A DNA stretch of 64,000 bases from Massilia sp. erpn (lineage in GTDB: Bacteria > Pseudomonadota > Gammaproteobacteria > Burkholderiales > Burkholderiaceae_D), in contig NZ_CP053748.1 in NCBI RefSeq assembly GCF_024400215.1, positions 5,394,001 through 5,458,000 on the forward strand. Direction: 5' to 3'. Under the pieces are notes generated by a model. The model searched no databases. It was not told where the DNA came from and saw only the letters and a program-made list of their open reading frames with translations. Of this stretch, positions 42,848 to 50,364 are shown in pieces (positions within the stretch are counted from its first letter, which is position 1; each line of letters starts with the position of its first letter). Position numbers and translations under genes: made by a program.

Positions 42848-45091
42848 TTATTTGTCATTCACATATGGCAACACGCGCGAAGCCAGCCGCGTGTCGGTCT
42901 TCAACAAGCCTACCTCGTCGGCCAGAATGTGGACCGCTTCGTTCAGCAGCACATCCTTGGCCGCTTTCGCGGCCTTTTCGGCATCCAGCTCGGCCGCCAG
43001 GCTGCGCTCGTCGGCCTGCAGGCCGTCGTCGGTGCGGATGGCGCCCTTCATCGCGGCGGCCTGGCGCGCTGCCTTGGCACCGGCCGGCTTGGCCGCGATG
43101 GCCTTGTTCAGCGCATCTTTCGGATCGGGGACCAGGATCGGATCGTCCGGCGACGGGGCGGCTGTCAGGCGCGCTTCGCGCAGCTTGGCGCGGGCTTCCT
43201 GCTGGTCGCGCTCCTTGCGGCGCGCCGCTTCGTTCAGGGAAATCAGGTTTTCCTTGCGCTGTTTCTTCACCAGCGCGATTTCTTCCTGCAGGTATTGGAA
43301 GTCCTTGTCCTTGGCGACGCGGGCTTCGTGCTTTTTGTCCAGCATCGGCACGATTTCCTTGAGTTCGCCCGCCGGGATGTAGACCGCCGGCTTGATGACG
43401 GTATAGGGCAGCGCGTTGTCATAGCTCGATTCGCCGAAGTTTTCGGCATCGGCCATGCTCGGCAGCTTGATGTCCGGCGTCACGCCGCGCAATTGGGTGG
43501 TGCCGCCGTTGATGCGGAAGAACTGGGCAACAGTGATCTTCAGCTCGCCATAACGCGGTTTCTCGCCCTGGCCGAAGCGGTCCAGCTTGTACAGCGATTG
43601 CACCGTGCCCTTGCCGAAGCTCGGCTCGCCAATCACCAGGCCGCGGCCATAGTCCTGCAGCGCGGCGGCAAAGATTTCGGAAGCGGAGGCCGAACCACGG
43701 TTGATCAGCACGCCGACCGGACCATCCCATGCCAGGCCGGGATTGGTGTCGCTTTCGACTTCGACGCGGCCTTCGGCATTGCGCTGCTGCACCACCGGAC
43801 CTTTGTCGATGAACAGGCCGGTCAGTTCGACCGCCTCGTTGAGCGAGCCGCCGCCGTTATTGCGCAGGTCGATCAGCACGTTCTCGACCTTGTCTTTCTT
43901 CAGCTCGGCCAGCAGGCGGGCCACGTCGCGCGTCGCGCTCTTGAAGTCGCGGTCACCTTTGCTGCGCGCTTCATAGTCCTGGTAGAAGGTCGGCAGCGAG
44001 ATCACGCCGATGCGGCGCTTGGCCGTGCCGTCGCGCACTTCCATGATGGTTTTCTTGGCCGACTGCTCTTCCATGCTGATTTTCTTGCGCACCAGGGCCA
44101 CGGTCACGGGCTTCGGATCGGTGCCGGCGTCGGCCGGCAGCACTTGCAGGCGCACGGTGGAATCCTTGGTGCCGCGAATCTGCGCCACCACATCGTCGAT
44201 GCGCCAGCCCAGGATATCGGTCACGGGGCCGGATTCGCCCTGGCCCACGGCGACGATACGGTCGCCGACTTTAAGCTTGCCGGACAGGCCGGCCGGGCTG
44301 CCCACCACGATTTCGCGGATCACCGTGTATTCGTCGCGGGTCTGCAGCACGGCGCCGATGCCTTCCAGCGACAGGCGCATCTGGATGTCGAAGTTTTCCG
44401 AGGCGCGCGGCCCCAGGTAGTTGGTGTGCGGCTCGATCGACATGGCGTAAGCGTTCATGAAGATCTGGAACACGTCTTCATTATTGAGCTTGCGCGAGCG
44501 GCTCAGATAGCCTTCGTAGCGCTTGTCCAGGGTTTCGCGGATGGCTTTCTCGTCCTTGCCGGCCAGCTTCAGGCGCAGCCAGTCGTTCTTCACGCGCTTG
44601 CGCCACAGATCCTTCATCTCGGCTTCGGTGCGTACCCAGTCGGCCTTTTCGCGGTCGTACTGGTAGCTTTCTTCGCTGGTGAAGTCGAACTTGCCCTTCA
44701 GCAGTTCACGGGCATAACCCATGCGCTCGCTGAAGCGCTGCTGGTAGAGGTTGTAGATGGCGAACGGCACCGTCAGGTTTTCGCTGATGATGGCGTCGTC
44801 CAGGCGGCTCTTGGCGTTGGCGAACTGGTCGATGTCGGCCTGGGAGAAGAACAGCTTTTCGCCGTCCAGCGATTTGAAATAGCGGTCGAAGATCTTCTCC
44901 GACATCGCGTCGTCCAGCGGAGTGGCCTTGTAGTGGATGCGTGACAGCACGCGCGAGGCCCACAGCGCCGCTTGCGGCTGTTGCGGCGCCGGCTTGAGCA
45001 CGGCATCCGGGGTCTTGTCGGTTTGCGCGGCGCCCGCGTGGGCGGACAGGACTGCCAGTGCCATGGTGGCCAACAGCATTTGCTTCTTCAT
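42848..45091 (-). CDS. prc: carboxy-terminal processing protease (Prc/Tsp)
   Basis: This 747-residue periplasmic S41 protease has a signal peptide (MKKQMLLATMALAVLSAHAG), an N-terminal Tsp domain (about 40-230), a PDZ domain (about 240-320, GIGAVLQTRDEYTVIREIVV) and the S41 core. The catalytic dyad is visible as Ser469 in GSASASEIF and Lys494 in PSFGKGTVQ, 25 residues apart, as in E. coli Tsp (Ser430/Lys455). Prc degrades SsrA-tagged and misfolded periplasmic proteins and trims cell-wall enzymes. It is the last gene on the minus strand after the RiPP exporter operon (105-nt gap, no terminator seen between), so read-through from the peptide locus is possible. Confidence 0.95.
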   Translation of the reverse strand: MKKQMLLATMALAVLSAHAGAAQTDKTPDAVLKPAPQQPQAALWASRVLSRIHYKATPLDDAMSEKIFDRYFKSLDGEKLFFSQADIDQFANAKSRLDDAIISENLTVPFAIYNLYQQRFSERMGYARELLKGKFDFTSEESYQYDREKADWVRTEAEMKDLWRKRVKNDWLRLKLAGKDEKAIRETLDKRYEGYLSRSRKLNNEDVFQIFMNAYAMSIEPHTNYLGPRASENFDIQMRLSLEGIGAVLQTRDEYTVIREIVVGSPAGLSGKLKVGDRIVAVGQGESGPVTDILGWRIDDVVAQIRGTKDSTVRLQVLPADAGTDPKPVTVALVRKKISMEEQSAKKTIMEVRDGTAKRRIGVISLPTFYQDYEARSKGDRDFKSATRDVARLLAELKKDKVENVLIDLRNNGGGSLNEAVELTGLFIDKGPVVQQRNAEGRVEVESDTNPGLAWDGPVGVLINRGSASASEIFAAALQDYGRGLVIGEPSFGKGTVQSLYKLDRFGQGEKPRYGELKITVAQFFRINGGTTQLRGVTPDIKLPSMADAENFGESSYDNALPYTVIKPAVYIPAGELKEIVPMLDKKHEARVAKDKDFQYLQEEIALVKKQRKENLISLNEAARRKERDQQEARAKLREARLTAAPSPDDPILVPDPKDALNKAIAAKPAGAKAARQAAAMKGAIRTDDGLQADERSLAAELDAEKAAKAAKDVLLNEAVHILADEVGLLKTDTRLASRVLPYVNDK

Positions 45092-45195
45092 CGGCTAACT
45101 CCGGTACGTAAATAAACTCAAACTAATTCTACAGTATGAAACGCCAGAGTGAGCCTGATGACTTAAGAGTGAATTAAGCGCATGCGTTCTCCCGG

Positions 45196-47343
45196 TCAAA
45201 TAGCAACGCAAAGTGGCCGGTTTGACATCGTTGACGCCTGATCTTGGGCAACTTTTCCAGCAATCAGGGTGATGACACGGTCGGCGCTGGCGATCGTTTC
45301 CGGCCGGTGGGCGACGATGATGCGCGTCATGCGCAAGGCTTTGACGGCCGTATTGACCTGATGTTCGCGCGCGATGTCCAGGTGGCTGGTGGCTTCGTCC
45401 AGGATCAGGATGCGCGGCCGCTTGTACAGGGCGCGCGCCAGCAGCACGCGCTGCTTCTGGCCGCCGGACAGCACGGTGCCCATATCGCCCACCAGGGTGT
45501 TGTAATTCATGGGCATGGCGGCGATTTCGGTGGCGATGGCTGCCATTTCGGCGCATTCGCGGATCCAGGCCATATCGGCCTGCGGGTCGAAGAAGCTGAT
45601 ATTGTCGGCAATCGAGCCGGCGAACAGCACGTCGTCCTGCAACACCGTGCCGACCATGGCGCGCAGCGGCCCCAGCCCGACCTGGCGCAGGTTCTGGCCG
45701 CCCAGCAGGATTTCGCCCTCTCCCGGCGGCAGCACGCCCAGCAGCACATTCAGCAAGGTCGATTTGCCGCAGCCCGAGGGGCCGGCAATGGCGACCGATT
45801 CACCCTCCTCGATCTTCAGCGAAACGCCGGACAGGACATAGGGTTCGTGCGGCGCGTAGCGGTAATGCAGGCCGCGCAGCTCGATGCTGGCCGGCACGGT
45901 CTCGGTCTGCTCGGGCGCCAGGCCGCTGGCCAGCGATTCCGGCTCGGCATGGACGATATCGGCCAGGCGCTCGCCCTGCAATTGCAGCATTTTCAGCTCA
46001 TACAGCTTATCGATCAGCGAGGCGACGCGGCTGTCGAACTGGCTGCGGTAGGCGGAAAAGGCCATCAGCGCGCCCACGCTGAAATCGCCGTTCAACACCA
46101 GGCGCGCGCCGAGCCAGATAATCACGGTGTTTTCCAGGCCGAACAGCAGGCCGTTCAAGGTCTTGTAGAATAGCTGCAGCTTTTGCGTGCGCAGGTCGGC
46201 ATTGATCTGGTTGACCAGCAAGGCCAGCCAGGTGGCGCGCCGCTCGTCCTGGCGCTGGAACAGCTTGATTGCCTTCACGCCGCGCACGGTTTCCAGGAAA
46301 TGCGTCTGCTGCCGCGCGGCGTGGATGATTTCCTCCTCGGTCGCATTGCGCAGCGGCCGGTACCAGATCCAGCGCCCCAGCGCATACAGCAGCATGGTCC
46401 CCACGGCCACCAGGCCCAGCTGCACGCTGTAGATGAACATCATGAGCAGGATGATGCTGGTCATCAGCCCGTCGAGCACGGCTTCCAGAAAGGAATTGGT
46501 CAGGCTTTTCTGGATCTGGTCGATGGCGCTGAAGCGCGACACCACATCGCCCAGATGGCGCTTCTCGAAATACTGCACCGGCAGGCGCAGCAGGTGCGAA
46601 AACACATTGGCCCGCCACTGGATGCTGAGCGTGGTGCCAAGATACAGGATGACCCAGGAACGCACGCCGCCAATCGCGTGCTGCATCAGCACCAGCAGGC
46701 CAAAGCCCAGGGCCAGCGTGCTCAGCAGATCGCGGTTGGCCGTGACCAGCACATTGTCCACCACCCATTGCAGATAGAACGGCCCGACGATGGCGAACAC
46801 TTCCAGCGCCAGCGCCAGCAGAAGGATCTGGACCGCCGAACGCGCCAGCCCCGTCACCCGGCCCACCAGGCTGCGCAGCTTGACGCGCGGCGCGGCCTGC
46901 TGCGGCTGGAAGGCGCTGCCGGGCCACAGTTCCAGCGCCACGCCGGTAAAGCAGCGCGACACCTCGTCCATCGCCACCACGCGGATGCCGCAGGCGGGGT
47001 CGTGGATGGTCAGGCTGTTCTTGCCGACCTCCTTCAAGACCACGAAATGGTTGAAATTCCAGTGCAGGATGCAAGGCAGGCGCAGCTGCGGCAAGCCCTC
47101 CAGGTCCAGCTTCAGGGGCCGCGCCGCCAGTTCCAGCTGCTGGGCCACCTGCATCAGATGCGAGAGATTGACGCCTTTCAGCGAAATCGGAAAGCGCCGC
47201 CGCAGCCCGGCCAGGTCGCAGTGGTGGCCATGGTAGTTGGCCACCATGGCCAGGCAGGCCAGGCCGCATTCGGTGGCCTCGGTTTGCAGCATCAGGGGCA
47301 GGCGCGCGCCAAAGCCGAAAGCCAGCTTGTCGGAAAATGACAT
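45196..47343 (-). CDS. peptidase-containing ABC exporter (C39 PCAT), leader-cleaving
   Basis: This 715-residue fused exporter has an N-terminal C39 peptidase with the oxyanion Gln20, nucleophile Cys26 (LQTEATECGLACLAM), His99 in LHWNFNHFVVL and Asp115 in IHDPACG, all intact. Six TM helices lie at about 160-440, and the ATPase domain has GPSGCGKST, signature LSGGQKQRVLLARAL and Walker B ILILDEATSHLD. Such exporters cut after a double-glycine leader and export the peptide. ATG 47343 is preferred because AAGG lies 6 nt upstream and the ATG at 47349 is fused to that site. It is the third enzyme gene after the double-glycine precursor encoded at 49836-50003. Confidence 0.94.
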   Translation of the reverse strand: MSFSDKLAFGFGARLPLMLQTEATECGLACLAMVANYHGHHCDLAGLRRRFPISLKGVNLSHLMQVAQQLELAARPLKLDLEGLPQLRLPCILHWNFNHFVVLKEVGKNSLTIHDPACGIRVVAMDEVSRCFTGVALELWPGSAFQPQQAAPRVKLRSLVGRVTGLARSAVQILLLALALEVFAIVGPFYLQWVVDNVLVTANRDLLSTLALGFGLLVLMQHAIGGVRSWVILYLGTTLSIQWRANVFSHLLRLPVQYFEKRHLGDVVSRFSAIDQIQKSLTNSFLEAVLDGLMTSIILLMMFIYSVQLGLVAVGTMLLYALGRWIWYRPLRNATEEEIIHAARQQTHFLETVRGVKAIKLFQRQDERRATWLALLVNQINADLRTQKLQLFYKTLNGLLFGLENTVIIWLGARLVLNGDFSVGALMAFSAYRSQFDSRVASLIDKLYELKMLQLQGERLADIVHAEPESLASGLAPEQTETVPASIELRGLHYRYAPHEPYVLSGVSLKIEEGESVAIAGPSGCGKSTLLNVLLGVLPPGEGEILLGGQNLRQVGLGPLRAMVGTVLQDDVLFAGSIADNISFFDPQADMAWIRECAEMAAIATEIAAMPMNYNTLVGDMGTVLSGGQKQRVLLARALYKRPRILILDEATSHLDIAREHQVNTAVKALRMTRIIVAHRPETIASADRVITLIAGKVAQDQASTMSNRPLCVAI

Positions 47344-47353
47344 GGACATCCTT

Positions 47354-48619
47354 TCAGAAGCGGCCGCTCAGGCTATACAAGGGTTCCAGCGCCCATTCGT
47401 ACAGGCGGCGGCTTTCCTGCAGCACGTCGGCATCGACCAGCATGCCGGCCTGCAAGGCCTGCTGCGCGCCATAGGCCTGGAAAGCTTGCGAAGCCAGTTC
47501 AACCGTGATGCGGTACTGCGCCTCGCCGCCCTGCCCCGCCATGACGGCGACGGCCTCGGCGATCTCGGACGGCGGCAGTGCGGTGCGCGTGACCGAGGCC
47601 ACCACGCCCTGGGCATGGCCGAATTTCTGGTAAGGGAAAGCCTGATAGCGCAGCAGCACCACGTCGCCCGGCTTGACGAAACCGATGGCGCGGCTCGGCG
47701 CATACAGGTGGGCTTGCAGCTTGGCGCCATCGGGCACGATGCTGAGCAAAGGCTTGCCCGGCTCCACCGTCTGCCCCGGCGCGGCCACCACGGCGGTGGC
47801 AATGCCGCTCTGCGGTGCGGTGATCACGAGGCGGCGGCGCGCCTCGTTCTCCGCCAGCTCCACACCGGCCGCCGCGATATTGCGCTCGATCTGGGCCAGC
47901 TGGTTTTGCTGGCGCAACGGCACGCTGCCGAGTTCCGCCTCGGCCGCCGCCAGCTCGCGGCCGGTGTTGATGCGCTCGCGCTCCAGCTCCTGCAGGCGCA
48001 GCTTCTGGTCGAGGAAATCGGCCTGCTTCAGCTGCAAGGTTTCGCGCGCAATGTATTTTTGCGCGAGCAAACCTTCATAGCGCGCCACCGCCTCCTCGCT
48101 GAGCCGGACGCGCGCGCGCTGGCTGTCGATCTGGCTGTCGAGCTTTTGCATCTCCGACTGGCGCGCGGCGATGCGCTTGACCAGGGCCACGCGCTCGTCC
48201 TGCTGCACCAGCCGGGTCTTCTCCAGCTCGCCGTGCAGGGAATCGAGGCGCGCGCCCACCTGGCCGCTGATGGCGGCATGGGTCAGGCCCTGGGTGCTGC
48301 TCTGGCGCTCGCCCGACAGCACATACAGCACCTCGCCGGCGCGCACATGCTGGCCTTCGCGCACGCGCTTTTCCGTCACCACGCCCGCCTGCGGCACCTG
48401 CAGCTTGAGCAGGCCACTGTCGGGCACCAGCTGGCCCAGCACGGCCACCGAGCGCGTATAGCTGCCGAAGGCCAAAAGAAGCAGCGCCGCAGCCGCGCAC
48501 AGGGCAGCGGCAGCGCTGAGAACCGTAAACGAGAGCGGCCGCACCAGCACCACCTCGCCCAGCCATTGCGTCTGCTGCGCGTTGAGCGCAACGGGACGGA
48601 AGATCTGGTGCGTGGCCAT
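47354..48619 (-). CDS. HlyD-family periplasmic adaptor of the peptide exporter
   Basis: This 421-residue membrane-fusion protein has one N-terminal TM (about 33-55, AAAALCAAAALLLLAFGSYT), a biotinyl-lipoyl-like half (VRAGEVLYVLSG), a long coiled-coil hairpin (about 120-260, SEMQKLDSQIDSQRARVRLS and others), the second lipoyl half (QTVEPGKPLLSIVPDGAKLQ) and a beta-barrel domain. It should link the C39 ABC exporter to an outer-membrane TolC channel encoded elsewhere. It lies 6 nt after the ATP-grasp gene and 10 nt before the exporter gene, all on the minus strand. Confidence 0.92.
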   Translation of the reverse strand: MATHQIFRPVALNAQQTQWLGEVVLVRPLSFTVLSAAAALCAAAALLLLAFGSYTRSVAVLGQLVPDSGLLKLQVPQAGVVTEKRVREGQHVRAGEVLYVLSGERQSSTQGLTHAAISGQVGARLDSLHGELEKTRLVQQDERVALVKRIAARQSEMQKLDSQIDSQRARVRLSEEAVARYEGLLAQKYIARETLQLKQADFLDQKLRLQELERERINTGRELAAAEAELGSVPLRQQNQLAQIERNIAAAGVELAENEARRRLVITAPQSGIATAVVAAPGQTVEPGKPLLSIVPDGAKLQAHLYAPSRAIGFVKPGDVVLLRYQAFPYQKFGHAQGVVASVTRTALPPSEIAEAVAVMAGQGGEAQYRITVELASQAFQAYGAQQALQAGMLVDADVLQESRRLYEWALEPLYSLSGRF

Positions 48620-48625
48620 GGCCGC

Positions 48626-49771
48626 TCACGCCGTCACGCGCACGCCGAACTGGTAGGCCGGGTCGGCCAGCACCGGGTCGGGCGCATACACATGGTGCTC
48701 GTTGTCTTCCTCGAACATGCGCTCGTAGTGGCGGTGCTTGACGATGGCATCCATCTTCACCGCGCCACGGCGCGGCTTGTAGACGAACTCGGCCGAGGGC
48801 GCCACCAGGAATTCGGTGAAGGAATCCAGCAGCGGCAATTCGGGGCAAAGCTGTTCCAGCCAGAGGAACTGGCCTTGCTCGTTAATTTCCAGGAAAACGT
48901 AGTCGCCTTCGGTATCGACGATGAAGTCGAAGCTGCCGAACAGGATGTTCAGGTTCTTCATCATGGCGCGGCATTTGGCCACCACCTCGCGCGGCAGAAT
49001 GCAGGGCCGCGCTTTCAGCTGGGCGGTGGGAATGCTGCGGAAATCGTCGGCGCCGCGCGCATCGGATTGGGAATCGATATGAATAGCGAAATAATGATTG
49101 CCCATGAAGGTGGCGCGTATTTCGCATTTCTTGTTGATGCGTTCCTGGAATATACCGGGAACCATTTGCAGCATCCGGTCCGAAGCCAGTGCTTCGACAT
49201 TGATGGTTTTGGTATTGGCCTTATATAAGGTATCGCCATCCATCCAGCGCATGGGGAAGAAGGTTTTAAAGATGGCGCCTTGCGGCATATTCATCACGAA
49301 ATTGCGGATTTTTCCCGCATCATTACCGAACAGCGAACGTGGAATACGCAAACCGGCTTTTTTCGCCTCGCATAACTGCACGATCTTATTATTGGCGCGC
49401 GCCCGCGATTCCCAATGGTTAATCCACACAGCTTGCGGGCCAAACAGATAGGGGAAGGATTGCCAGAACACTTCGCTTTCGCGGCTGGCGGCCGGCACAT
49501 CGTCCGGATGCAGCCAGGCACTGGGCGCCACCGGCCGCGCCGGGCGGCGGTACCACACGGTGTCGAAATCGAAACGCTGCAGGCGGATGCCGGGGCCACG
49601 GATGCTCAGCGCCAGATCGGCTTCCGGCCCGATGGTGCAGCACACGGCTTGCAAGGCCGGGAAGTCCGAACCGAACCAGCGGCAGCTCTGGTGCCCCTTA
49701 TTCTGCAATGCGGTTTCGACAATGATGGCATGTTCATCCATCGCTCTCGTCGCAATAAATACCTTGGCCAT
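48626..49771 (-). CDS. MvdC/MvdD-like ATP-grasp peptide ligase (graspetide synthetase-like)
   Basis: This 381-residue ATP-grasp enzyme has the plan of RiPP-modifying graspetide (microviridin-type) ligases: a pre-ATP domain ending in DTVWYRRPARPVAPSAW, a linker AVWINHWESRARANNKIVQL with the Lys/Ala helix, AGLRIPRSLFGNDAGKIRNF, and the metal-binding C-terminal core FGSFDFIVDTEGDYVFLEIN followed by GQFLWLEQL. These enzymes phosphorylate acidic side chains and form omega-ester or omega-amide rings on a precursor. The start ATG 49771 has CGGAGA upstream. It lies 64 nt after the precursor gene and leads an operon with an HlyD protein and a C39 exporter. Whether it makes rings, thioesters or adds a residue cannot be told here. 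Confidence 0.85.
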   Translation of the reverse strand: MAKVFIATRAMDEHAIIVETALQNKGHQSCRWFGSDFPALQAVCCTIGPEADLALSIRGPGIRLQRFDFDTVWYRRPARPVAPSAWLHPDDVPAASRESEVFWQSFPYLFGPQAVWINHWESRARANNKIVQLCEAKKAGLRIPRSLFGNDAGKIRNFVMNMPQGAIFKTFFPMRWMDGDTLYKANTKTINVEALASDRMLQMVPGIFQERINKKCEIRATFMGNHYFAIHIDSQSDARGADDFRSIPTAQLKARPCILPREVVAKCRAMMKNLNILFGSFDFIVDTEGDYVFLEINEQGQFLWLEQLCPELPLLDSFTEFLVAPSAEFVYKPRRGAVKMDAIVKHRHYERMFEEDNEHHVYAPDPVLADPAYQFGVRVTA

Positions 49772-49798
49772 GCTGTTCTCCGAATAAAAATAGGTGGA

Positions 49799-49817
49799 GG
49801 GGAGGCTTGGCTTCCCC
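49799..49817 (-). terminator. hairpin between precursor and ATP-grasp genes (possible attenuator)
   Basis: The minus-strand RNA forms GGGGAAGC-CAA-GCCUCCCC (one internal mismatch), followed within about 8 nt by a U-rich run (UAUUUUUAUU). Partial termination here would raise precursor mRNA over enzyme mRNA, as is common in peptide operons. Confidence 0.5.
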
Positions 49818-49835
49818 TCGCACTTTCAAGCTGAA

Positions 49836-50003
49836 TCAGGCATCGCAAGCATCAGGCACGCCATTGCTGCAAGTGCAGTGGGGACGCATGCCGCCGGCCA
49901 CTTCCTCGATTTCCTCCAGGCTCAGTTCCACCGCCATTTGACGGCCCAGAATGCGCTCGGCTTGTTCGATGTTTTTGTCAGTGGCTTTTTTGATTTGTTC
50001 CAT
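49836..50003 (-). CDS. double-glycine leader RiPP precursor peptide, Cys/Asp-rich core
   Basis: This 55-residue ORF was found by reading the gap upstream of the ATP-grasp gene. It has AGGAG 7 nt before ATG 50003. The leader is MEQIKKATDKNIEQAERILG continuing RQMAVELSLEEIEEVAGG, a textbook C39 leader (E-L-S-L-E-E-[IL] then GG at 37-38). The core is MRPHCTCSNGVPDACDA (39-55), 17 residues with Cys43, Cys45 and Cys53, Thr44, Ser46, Asp51 and Asp54. It heads the operon of ligase, adaptor and leader-cleaving exporter. I infer that the ligase modifies the core and that the exporter's peptidase removes the leader after Gly38. The core does not match a graspetide consensus I know. Confidence 0.9.
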   Translation of the reverse strand: MEQIKKATDKNIEQAERILGRQMAVELSLEEIEEVAGGMRPHCTCSNGVPDACDA

Positions 50004-50364
50004 TTTGATTCTCCTGTAAGTCGGGTTTTAAACCCATTTGATTTAGATTTGCCAGATATTGACAATTCCCAGATCGCCCCTCAATTCACCTTTTTATTTC
50101 AGCGCTGCGAAGCGATGTGTGAATCATACGAGTCCAATTTCACAACAATGTCCCGATAATGTCACCAAAGTGTCATAAGCCGGGGTTTACCGTATTTCTA
50201 CTGCAGTATTTCTACCAGGGCTAAATAGCAAAATGAAAGAGCGGCATGGCAGACCCTTGCTGCCATGCCAAAGAGCCTGCATGCGTCTCAAAATAAAATT
50301 GCATTAAGGAACTAATTGTTATAAATTTGCACGATCAAACACCAGACCGGGGATGCAGGCCACC
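50004..50364. other. divergent intergenic region with two inverted repeats
   Basis: About 360 AT-rich bases separate the precursor gene from the HNH-motif gene. GGGTTT-T-AAACCC (50023-50035) lies 20 nt upstream of the precursor start. A perfect 10-bp stem, GGCATGGCAG-ACCCTTG-CTGCCATGCC (50243-50269), lies in the middle; its minus-strand 3' side is only modestly U-rich. Either could be an operator or mRNA structure. No further gene is seen. Confidence 0.5.

Noticed and set aside
49415..50159. Plus-strand frames over the ATP-grasp and precursor genes
   Set aside because: They are antisense to genes with clear motifs and ribosome-binding sites on the minus strand.
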